From NCBI GenBank assembly GCA_008711295.1, contig VUYV01000003.1, forward strand, positions 10,867,148 through 10,931,147: DNA of 64,000 nucleotides, given 5' to 3'. This stretch comes from Anarhynchus alexandrinus (Eukaryota; Chordata; Aves; Charadriiformes; Charadriidae). The translations under genes and the position numbers were made by a program. This document shows, piece after piece, positions 27,224 to 35,905 of this stretch (positions within the stretch are counted from its first letter, which is position 1; every line of letters starts with the position of its first letter). The notes below the pieces were generated by a model. It did not search any database. It worked only from the letters and a program-made list of their open reading frames with translations, and was not told where the DNA came from.

Positions 27224-27244
27224 CTTGTTCATCCCATTCCCCAT
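27224..27244 (-). CDS. DUSP22: DUSP22 coding exon 1 (MGNGMNK)
   Basis: The minus strand reads ATG GGG AAT GGG ATG AAC AAG and then the donor GTAACG. The start is well fixed: an in-frame TAA lies one codon upstream (TAA GCC ATG), and the context GCCATGG has G at -3 and +4. The peptide MGNGMNK is the recognisable N-terminus of DUSP22, a cytoplasmic and membrane-associated phosphatase linked to JNK signalling and to T-cell receptor signalling through Lck. Gly2 is the N-myristoylation site known for this family and is retained, so a myristoylated, membrane-targeted protein is expected. The exon ends on a codon boundary (phase 0). It sits inside the CpG island, with about 0.8 kb of GC-rich intron after it. 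Confidence 0.95.
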
Positions 27245-27370
27245 GGCTTAAGCGACCCGCACGCCGGCACGGCGGGGGAGGAGCCGTCGGCTGCCGGCTT
27301 AGCGAGCTCCTGCCGGCGGCGGGTCAGCGTGCATGGGACAGTGCTTGCCGGGGATGGACTGGGGACGAGC

Positions 27371-27384
27371 TAATTGCTAATTAA
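27371..27384. promoter_or_regulatory. AT-rich TAATTGCTAATTAA patch inside the CpG island
   Basis: A 14-bp AT-rich patch with two TAAT/ATTA homeodomain cores sits within otherwise very GC-rich sequence in the predicted leader. It also supplies the stop codon of the first possible uORF. A regulatory role is inference from its contrast with the surroundings. Confidence 0.35.
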
Positions 27385-27548
27385 GGACGGCCGCGGCTTT
27401 GCCGTTGTTGGGAAGGGTGAGGCGCATCTCCCCCCCCCGGCCCTGGCCGGGGCTCTCTCCGGGCTGGAGGCGGGTTTCCGCTCGGCCGCCCCCGGGAGCA
27501 GCGAGCCGCGGGGCCGCGCCACCAGGAACTGCCTCCCGCCGCCGCCCC

Positions 27549-27554
27549 CACGTG
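27549..27554. promoter_or_regulatory. CACGTG E-box in CpG island
   Basis: This is a palindromic CACGTG followed by CGG, 30 bp from the nearer SBS motif. It is a candidate site for USF, MYC/MAX or similar bHLH-ZIP factors. A six-base match alone is weak, but its position in the core promoter raises its value. Confidence 0.45.
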
Positions 27555-27583
27555 CGGTTAAAGCCCCGGCCGCCGGCTGCCCC

Positions 27584-27653
27584 TGGGGCTTGTAGTCCGC
27601 CGCGCCGCTACTGCCCCGCCTGCCGCCCGCCCGCCGGAACTACAACTCCCAGC
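27584..27653. promoter_or_regulatory. Inverted pair of ZNF143/Staf-type (SBS) motifs with ETS core
   Basis: ACTACAACTCCCAGC lies at 27639-27653 on the plus strand. TGGGGCTTGTAGT lies at 27584-27596, which on the minus strand reads ACTACAAGCCCCA. Both match the ACTACAAnTCCCAGC core bound by ZNF143 (with THAP11/HCF1), one exactly and one with a single likely deviation. A CCGGAA ETS-type core at 27634-27639 overlaps the start of the first motif. The sites face opposite directions, about 43 bp apart, 340-410 bp upstream of the DUSP22 ATG. Motifs of this kind usually lie just upstream of the start site and are frequent in bidirectional promoters. Confidence 0.75.
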
Positions 27654-28299
27654 GGCCCCCGCGCCGCCGACCTGCCCCCACCTGTAGCGGCCGGCGGGCG
27701 GGCGGCGCGGCCTCGCCCCATTCCTGAAGGGATGAGTAAGCGTCGCCGGCGGGAGCGGGGTCGCGATCGGGATGGCGATCGGGATCGCCTCCCGCGGGCG
27801 CCGCCCCGCAGAGCCGCGCTGCGGCTCCCCGGCAGGAACCGCCGGCTGCCGGTGCGCCCCGGGGCGGGGCAGGGCTGCGGCAGGCGGTGCTGGAGCGGGC
27901 AGGTGCTGCCTGCCGGCCTCTGCCGGACCGGCACCCGCTTGGGTGCCGACCGCAACCGGGCCGTGGCGGGCGCAGTGGTGGGGGGGGACACCGGGCCTTG
28001 GGCGCTGGGGCTGCCGCCGCAGCCTCCCGCCTGGCAGCCTGTGCCTCTCCGGCGTGCCGGTGCCCGGGTGTTGGGCCGAGGAGAGGCGCTGGGCCGCAGG
28101 CGTCGAGGCCCGGGCTGCAGGGGAGAGCGGGGCCTGGCAAAGCCACCCGTGCCCTGTCACAGCACCCTGTCTCTCGCTGGCTCTCCTGCTCCCTGACCCC
28201 GGCGCGGCCGGCTGGCGAGTACATGAAGGATGTTCGTGTCCTTTACGGAGATGAACAGAGAGGTGAAAGCAAACGGTTTGAAGCAAGCGGCGCAGGATG

Positions 28300-28390
28300 C
28301 GGCTGGCTGAGGTGGGGAGGGACCTCTGGATGCCATCTGGTCCGGCCATCCTTCTCAGGCAGGGGAAGATGCTCATTGCAGGGTGTTGGC
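28300..28390 (-). mobile_element. CR1 LINE 3' tail fragment
   Basis: The plus strand carries GGGAGGGACCTCTGGATGCC, then ATCTGGTCCggCCatCCTtC and TCAgGCAGGG, the reverse complement of the CR1 3' UTR motif (ccctgcttgagcag...ggactagatgacctccagaggtccctt). It sits just outside the CpG island, upstream of the DUSP22 promoter. The usual ATTCTATGATTCT terminus is not preserved. Confidence 0.65.
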
Positions 28391-31300
28391 AGGTGTGGGT
28401 GCAAAGCCACGCTCAGTCCTTCCAGAGCTCTGCTTTTGCTCCCTAATGCGCGGTTAGATGCGACATGCTACAGCCGTATCCCACTAGCCACAGGGATGTG
28501 TTTTGGGAAGTGCGGTGATTGGGGATTTGATGGTTAGTGATGAAAATTTGCTCCAAAGAGTTAATATAATAGGGAGTGCAGGCAAGGACTTAAGGGATAC
28601 ACACAGTGTAAATATGTGGGGACATGATGTTTTTACTTAAGATCTCTCCCATTAACCAGCCCAATAACACCCACCAAAAAAGTGAAATCCTTAGTGGCTC
28701 AAATGCAAAACAAAGACAAGATGCTGCTCTGTAGCCACCTTCAGGCTCCCTATGCATTTATACATGAATCAGTGTGAAACGTGTATAACATTTTATAGAA
28801 ATACTTAAAATATCCTACTGTAGACAATTGCATCTTTATTCTCAGTGGTTGTCATTACATAAACGTATACTAAACTGAAAAAAAAACAAAAACCAAACCA
28901 AAACATAACTACACAGGTATTCATGTGTCACTTGTGACTCAAACCTCTGTCATGTCAAGATGTCATTTGTTGGGCACACTTCGGTAGGACTGGGCAGATT
29001 AGGGGCTTCTGCAGCCCAAGGTAGGCAGTGGGAAGGTGAAAGATGGAGAACAGGGTAAAGTCAACAGGCAGCAAAGCCATCACATAATTGATGGATGAAC
29101 TCTGAAATGATGGACAGATGAGTGATGGGGGACTGTTACGTAGAGGCAGTGGTTGCCAGTACAAGCAACTTAAAGGAACGATTTCACTGCCTCCAGTTGC
29201 AATCGAATGCCAGCTGTTGCCAAAGAGGTGGTCGCACGTTCTCCACGCTACCCACAACAGTACAGCTGTGACCCTCTCCTTAAGCAACACCGACACTTGT
29301 CTGACCCAACACCATGGGTCAGACCTGACTCCCCATGGGGTCAGACCGGTGCACACGGAGACAGGGAGCAGGACCACCTGCCTCTGCAGCGGCTTGTCAT
29401 TGGATTGCCACGTCTTCAAAAACCGATACTGCTCCCACAGAAGCCAACAACACGCTTGAAAGCCAACAGAAGTTAAGCCATTGGTTTAACTGCCTAAGAA
29501 GCTGGAAAACTCTTGCCTTGAAACAGCCATGTTATCACCACAGATACTTAAATTTCAGGGGAAGGGAAGAGGCCTGAGAGCAGTGCTGCTGGAGGAGCAC
29601 AGCCCAGGGCAGCTGAGGCCGGACAGGCTCCCGAGTGGTCTGCAGCCAGCAGGCAGTTTAGTACCAGCTTCCGTGACAGTGGTGTGTCGAGGAAAGACAG
29701 CAGGGTGCTAGCAAGAGGTTTGCTGACTAATCTTATCCTAGGGTTGTAAGAGGAAAGCAAGCAGCATGGACTGCTGAGGCTCAGCCACTTCTGCTCTGAG
29801 TTGGGTGGCCCTGGGAGCACTGCTGAGCTGCACCTCAACCCAGGTTAGGGGAGGCTCGGTGTGAGCCAGCCCCCACTGCTTTCTGCATACCTTCCATACC
29901 ATGGAACCATGTCAGCAGGGCAGTAGGAAACCAACACATGCTTCAACCTGGATCATTTGGGATCAGGACCTTGGCTTCACCACATGACACCCCCCACTGG
30001 CCTCTTGGACTTAGCGGTATGCCTGGCCCTGCCTCAGCTTGGAGCAGAACAGGGTAACACCAGGGAGACACTGCTTTTACTTTCGAGCCATTCCCGAACC
30101 TCCTCCTCCCTGAGACTGGACAGAGTTTGGGGTGTGTATCATGTCATCAGTGGCCACAAAAACATCAGAGCGATCTCTCTGTAAGGCCAGGAAGGATAGC
30201 CACCTAACTTAACGTACTGCACTTCTCCCCTCCCTTCCCCCTCAGTACTGCTGAAAAGCATAGCAGTGAGCTTTATCACAGATATTTGCTTTAATATTTC
30301 ATTGGCAAAGCTCTTCAGAATGTAATTTACTTTATTCTCATGTCGTGCAAAATATGACTGAGGTCCAAAAGGTATGAATCACGGCTTGCCATAATAACTA
30401 CTAAACACATTCTGCCCCCAAAATGAAAGAATTTTTTGTCAGCAACTCTGGCAAGTAGTTCCTTTTTATGAGACAAAAGGATAAACAGTAAATAATATCC
30501 CCGATAATTGCAGTGCTAAGAAGTCCATGGTAACTGGAAGGCCTTACAATCTATGTGCTGGAAGTCTGGGCTGGTCAATTCAGTTCCCCTTAACTCAGTT
30601 TCTCCATCTGTAAGATGCAAATAACAGCATTTCTGATCTTTGCAAAGAGCCCTGAAAAGTACTGTGCGTGGGCAATTCAGGTGAAATTGTTATGTTATTT
30701 TAGACAATACAGATGGAATACAAGTATGTGTATAACTCAGTCATCTGACATTTTTCTGAATGGGAAGTGTCATACATTCCCATTCTTCTGAATGGGAAGT
30801 GTGATTCTCTGTTTCATTTTCAAGTTTCGTGACTCCCTTCAGGATGCCTACTTCAGCCTGCGGGGCTTTCCCTTACTAGAATTTGATTGCACGCATGCAG
30901 CTTTTTACAGTGAAAGAGCAAAAATTGGAGTGGGAGAGTGTAACATACCAAGATTAAAAAGCAGTGGGAGGAAATCCACTTCTCTCTTAAACATTTACCA
31001 TGATATATAGTATGTCCTTTTCCTCCCCACAGGTGTAGAGGGGGAATCCTGATACTGTTGCCAGACCTGTCTCTCCTGCCAGTTATTCCACAACCTAATT
31101 GTTTTAGTTCTTCATCTGTTGTTTAATAAACTACCACATAATGCATTTATGGGGGCAGGGCTTCAGCAAGCCTAAATCATCATAAAGTGTTTATTCATTG
31201 TCACTCCTCAAGATCTTATTCCTTGTGCTTAGTATCTACACCGTTTTTAATGGTTTGAAAGTCCATTTTAAAAAGCAAGCTATCTGGAGATGACTGGACT

Positions 31301-34300
31301 GAATAAATGAACCCAGAAAATAAGAGTAAAAACCTCTTGCTGAATCTCATAGCTTTCAGTATCCCTGAAAAGAAAGATCTCTTTAGCACGGCCTGTAATC
31401 CTACAAATCTGGGGATTTTTCTACTTCTTTGTGATATGAGGATGACAAACTGAGTAATCCCCACTTCTTGTATCTGGCAATGCCAAGTCTTCAGCAGCAG
31501 CAATCGTCTTCTAGGCAAGTGCCTGAAAACTGACAAACAACCAAACTGATACCGAAACTGAATCTTCTTTAAAAAAATTAGACAAAACTTCTGCTTTGAC
31601 AGTACATTGAGCTTACTATGTTAAAAATAAGTAAGTAAATAGTCTCTATTTCTTATCTCCTGATCTCGCTTTCTGTAAACCCTGAGCTCACATTCAGCCA
31701 TAAGCAGAAGGCATGTCGGCCATCCATGATCTGTCAGGAACTGATAAGACCTGGGCTGGGTTCCCCTGAAGCGGCGTCACAACTTAGTTCTCAGAGGTGG
31801 CAAGAAGGGAGATAAAAAGGGTGATTGGTCAGAAATAGCCAGTGGAATGGTTTTCCTCTGAAATAGAATGATTTGACAGAAAGGAACTGTTTCACCAGAA
31901 ATAAATAACGAAACCTTAAAATTCATAAATAGCACTGGGCTTGTTTCTAACTGTGCTGAGAGGGAGGTCAATGGAAGGGAAAGAGCTTGGAGGACTCATT
32001 GCCTTTTCTTTTAATGTTTCCACTTGGTGATAAACATTGCTAAAGCATTTCAAAGCCTGTTTTCTGGCTAGAAGACCTAGCACCCTGATTTACTGCCATG
32101 TATCCACAGAGCAGAATTCATTCATCATTTGATAAATTCACTGTCTTAAGGCCAAATTTGGCTTTTATTATGTCAGTCACTGTGAATCTGCAGTAACTTC
32201 ATCAAAATCGATGATGTTGCAGCAAGCTTTAAGTCCTGAAACTGAAGGGAATTACCACTGTGGTTTACTTCAGCAAAAATCAGCTTTCAAGAAGCTGCTC
32301 TCAACAAGCAGAGTAGCTGCAAGACCATCATCTCCTTCTGCCTCGTACTCCTCTTGCTTCCCCTTCCATTAACAGATAATATCAACAGAATATGGAGTAC
32401 ACTAGGATGAAAGGGCTGAGCCAGCAGATGAGGTCAAAGTGGCCCAAAGAAGGGCTTTGCAGAAGGCAAGTCCCACAAAAAAGGAACTGACAATTCAGAC
32501 AGGAGGAACAATGCTAGAGAATGGCTGAGAAAATCGTGTAAGATAATTTAGATGTAGGTTAGCTGCTATGGCAACCGTGTACCAAATTACTGCACTTCTG
32601 TGTCTCTAAACCTGCCAGCAGCTACTTTTGTTTGTATGTACTTCAGGCTTAAAAAAAAAAGTGAGTGCACCTTAAAACTCACGATGGATTGCAAATGAAG
32701 TGCGGATACTGGGGTTGCTGTGGGGTGCTTGCCTTAAACATGTAGACAATAGAGACAGAAAAAATAATAGGCCTTGAAAATTCTGATTTCACTAAGTGGT
32801 TAAAAAATACATAATTTCTTTAACATTTATAGTAGTTAGTTCTAACCCTTAATTTATACAGCTTTGACTTGCACATATTTACCAGGTCAACCTGACATTT
32901 TTACCTCCAATGCGTGTATAAGAAAGAAATTGGTCCTAGCAGCAGCTCTATTTATTTTTCACTGTGAGAAACTGCCACGTTATGAAAAGAGTAAGACATT
33001 TTCTTTTTATCCAGTATTCTTTGGAAATATGGTAAAATATTAGATCCCTAAAGAATAGAAACAAGGCTATCAAAAAGCATGCTGCAAGGCACATGTATAT
33101 TCTTAGTTACTAAGAATAGTCCATTGCTGAGTGTGAGTGAAAATATCCAAATGCGTTTCCTTGATAAGGCAGGTATGTATTCGTTTCTCTGGGCACATGT
33201 CAATGTGTCCTCAAATGGAAAAATAATGTTATAATAACCTAACCTCTGCTTCTAGTTCATATATATGTAATCCTAGGGGAATGCAGCCTTCACAACACCT
33301 CTCTGCAGGAAGCCAATAGACCGTAATATCCGTTGGACTTCTCTGTCCATGAAAACTCTTCAGAGTAGAAAGAGATCAGTTTTGAAGTTCCCACTGAAAC
33401 TTGGTGAAGATCATTGAGGTGTTCAGCCATCAGTTGAGAGCCACTAGGGTGTGACCCACCAAAGAAAGGAGGAATCTTTGAATCAGCCGCAGAAGCAGCT
33501 GTGGTCAGTGCCAGGAGGTAGTTCCCCAGCCCTCCACCATCACATGATACTCAGCGTAGACTGTGGTATTCAGTAATCACGGCCTGCCTCCAGCCAAAAC
33601 ACTGGGCAGAGATCTTTATTTTGATGACATTTTCCCTATAGCTTCTGCTTAATGGGATATGTCTTAAGACTTCCTGTGTTTGGAAAACTGAAAAAAGTTA
33701 AAGCTACAGTTCTCTATGCCCTATTTTGTTTCTCAGCCAAATCTAAGATAGTAGCCCTTAAATGAAAACACAAGCCAAATACTTACATTTCTAATATATT
33801 CACTGCATTCTCCAAGAACATTCAGTTACTCTTGAGGCCCTTGTACTGTTACTTGTATTGGTAGCTTGCTCTTGATACAACAATATTATCATCCATAGTT
33901 AGTTATTCGATTTTCCTTGCAGAGTTTTCACTTGGTTTGGTTATTTTGGCCTGTTGCAGTTATCTATCTGACCACGGCAATAGAGTCCCTCCAAAGTTGC
34001 CTCCAAGCTACCTGGTTACCTAGAAAGTCTAGCAGTACATTTCCAGTGCATGTGGGATTCTGCATGTCCAAGACGTGCAGTGGGCTGTCTGTGAGCGGTC
34101 TATGGGGCAGCTGAGAACGGGAGATGAGCGGGAAGCAGTGCACGGAGCGCTCTTGCAGCCAAGAAAAGTGCCTCTTTGCGTGTATAGGTGTAAACCACTA
34201 AGATGTTCTCAGGTTAAGCAGCAGACTTGGTGCCCCTTGCCTGCCCTCCTTCTGCAAGTTATAGTTGAAGATGTGTTTTCTCTGTAAGTATATGGCCACC

Positions 34301-35430
34301 TGAGGCACCCTGGATCAGTATGATTGCAACTACTCTCAGCAACTGTTTAGTACTTTTAGGGATGTGAATCATGTCAAGCTCAGGAAGCGGTAACAATGCC
34401 AGGACTTCAAATTCTACTGTTTGCCTCTATATCTGTCTCCCCATACTTCTGCAAATCCCCGTTCTTCTAACATCACTTCCTGCTGAGCACTGTGTCTGCT
34501 GAGCAAAGTATCAACTGCTGGCAAACTATTCCACTGTTGTGGCCCAGTTTAGTAAAGATTAACATTTGATGCCAATATGTAAACCTCTACTCCACTGCAC
34601 ATGGTGTAAACTCAGGGTCATTAAACTAAAGACATTTTCAGACACTATGGCATTCCATATGCCTTGTCCAGGACAACAGGCACAGTCATCACTAAAGTTA
34701 TGTCACAGAAGATAAGAATTACTAGTCTGGGGTGGGTCCTGTTTGCTTTCAGGTTGACAGCTCATTGATCTTCCTTTCAGTCAGTGTCTTTTTCCAAGGG
34801 AAGAACTACTGGAACTGCTGATACTCTCTTCATTGTATACACTCTGTTCACTAAGCTGATGTCTGTCTCTTTCTGCACCTACTGGGCACCTTGCAGTTGC
34901 AGGATGTATTGCTCATATTTGTCTCCAAGCTCTTCAAGTGTTTCTGTGATGTTTTATTGTGGTGTTTTGGAGTCTCAGTCATCCCCTGTGATAAAGCACC
35001 AGCAACACCCAGCAAGCTTCTAACCTGTCAAGGGTTAATTCAGGGTCTCCTTGTGGTGTCTTCTGAAGCTTTTTTGTTTGTTCTGATCCTTTGGTCCTTT
35101 GTCTGGGACTTGATTACATGCAAGACTTGCGACATTGGTTCTCAGGTTGTATACTTCTCTATAGTTTCACTTTCCTTTGTGACTCCAGGTTAGATCTACT
35201 CTCTCAAACAGTTCATTTTACATAAAGATCTAAAAGCAGCTGTGCTAGGTCATAGCAAGGATCCATATAGCTCCACATCTTCTCTCAACAGTGGCAAGTA
35301 GTGGACACCTATGAGAAATGGTGAGTACAGAGGGTTCCTTCCCCTTTTACATCTTCCAGTTTCTGGCAACGAGCAGGTCAGGTTTGCGAGCCAAGGGCAC
35401 ACCCAGTCCCTGGTCTGAATGTTAAGCTGA
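28391..35430. other. Intergenic, no gene recognised
   Basis: About 7 kb upstream of the DUSP22 promoter without a supportable exon on either strand. Open frames up to about 154 codons (near 29.0-29.4 kb, in a locally GC-richer patch) lack recognisable similarity. A MIR-like fragment lies at 30565-30670. Two copies of TTCTGAATGGGAAGTGT occur close together near 30755 and 30785, a small local duplication. Confidence 0.7.
30565..30670 (+). repeat. MIR-like SINE fragment (sense)
   Basis: CTGGTCAATTCAGTTCCCCT, then TAACTCAGTTTCTCCATCTG, TAAGATGCAAATAACAG and a later CAAAGAGCCCTGAAAAGTACTG follow the MIR order (gggcaagtcacttaacctc, tcagtttcctcatctgtaaaatg, gataataa, aaagcgcttagaacagtgc). The order and spacing are kept over about 100 bp, so this is the best MIR match in the window. 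Confidence 0.7.
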
Positions 35431-35905
35431 TATTTTTATGTTAACATTTACAGTGACTCAAAGATCTCTTTCTTGAGGGACAGCTGCTCATTTAGAACTG
35501 TTTGCATTTATTAGGGTTGTATTTTTCCCATATGCACTGTTTCATATTTATCAGCATTGTATTTTCTCTGCCATTTTACTACCCAGTCAGTTGATAATGT
35601 GAGACCCTTGTGCTACTTTCTCAGGCAGCTTTTGTTTTTGACTACTGGAAACAACTTTGTATCATCAGCCACCTTGGCTATCCACCATCTCTTCCAGCCC
35701 ATTTGGGAATGTGTTGGACAGTGCAGGACCTGGCACGGTCTCCTTCCCCTGCCTTCCTCTTGCGACTTCCTTTAATTGTGAAAAATGATCAGTAGCTCCC
35801 ACCTTTGCTTTTCATCCTCCAACCAGTTACTAATCCACAAAAGGACCTTCCTTCAAACTAAGGCTTTTCAATGAGCCTTCTGGGGTTTGGGGAATCCTGT
35901 GAAAA
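35430..35905 (-). mobile_element. Ancient CR1/L3-like LINE fragment (antisense to window)
   Basis: The plus strand matches, in order, the antisense of an old amniote CR1-type LINE as I recall it. TGACTCAAAGATCTCTTTCT comes first, then segments resembling aatttcatctgccattttgttgcccagtcac, TTTGTATCATCAGCCACCTT, a gaatatgttgaacagcactgg region, and finally TCCAACCAGTTACTAATCCA followed by a gaggaccttcc segment. Homology is collinear over about 470 bp but heavily diverged, with no intact frame. It is much older than the CR1 pieces at 8.5 and 50.9 kb. The subfamily name is uncertain. Confidence 0.75.

Larger units (their letters stand above)
27245..27580 (-). other. DUSP22: Predicted DUSP22 5' UTR with two possible uORFs
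   Basis: This is the GC-rich leader predicted between the ZNF143-type motifs and the start codon. The transcription start is not visible; placing it just downstream of the motif pair is an inference from how such motifs usually sit. Two short minus-strand ORFs would lie in this leader. One runs 27427-27377 (16 residues, beginning MRLTLPNNGK) and the other 27334-27299 (11 residues, beginning MHADPPP). Both stop before the DUSP22 ATG, so they could allow reinitiation. The first has a fair start context (G at -3) and the second a weak one. There is no splice site that I would place between them and the coding start. Confidence 0.55.
1..27600 (-). other. DUSP22: DUSP22 gene, 5' portion (three coding exons, two complete introns, part of a third)
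   Basis: The gene runs from the CpG island near 27.6 kb towards position 1 and continues outside the window. Three minus-strand exons with GT/AG borders splice in frame to give residues 1-46 of the small atypical dual-specificity phosphatase DUSP22. From memory the human protein is about 184 residues, so roughly a quarter is encoded here. The catalytic loop with its HCxxxxxR signature falls in later exons, which I searched for between 1 and 12800 and did not find. Intron 1 is 6179 nt, intron 2 is 8124 nt and intron 3 exceeds 12.8 kb. A very long third intron also fits my memory of the mammalian gene. The 5' boundary is an estimate from promoter motifs, not a mapped start site. Confidence 0.93.
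26380..28190. promoter_or_regulatory. DUSP22: CpG island promoter of DUSP22
   Basis: Base composition changes sharply from AT-rich sequence to very GC- and CpG-dense sequence from about 26.4 to 28.2 kb. The island covers exon 1, the predicted leader, about 0.9 kb upstream and the first 0.8 kb of intron 1. There is no TATA box in a sensible place, which fits a constitutive dispersed-start promoter. It contains runs of CCCGCC/GGCGGG (Sp-type sites), an ETS core, an E-box and two SBS motifs. The long open frames in all phases here come from GC richness and lack of stops, not from coding. Boundaries are by eye. Confidence 0.9.

Noticed and set aside
27399..28537. Open frames of 160-272 codons on both strands upstream of DUSP22
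   Set aside because: They come from GC-rich DNA with few stops. No frame shows recognisable domains, and the peptides are Arg/Pro/Ala/Gly-rich in every phase. A divergent non-coding RNA is possible but not a protein on this evidence.
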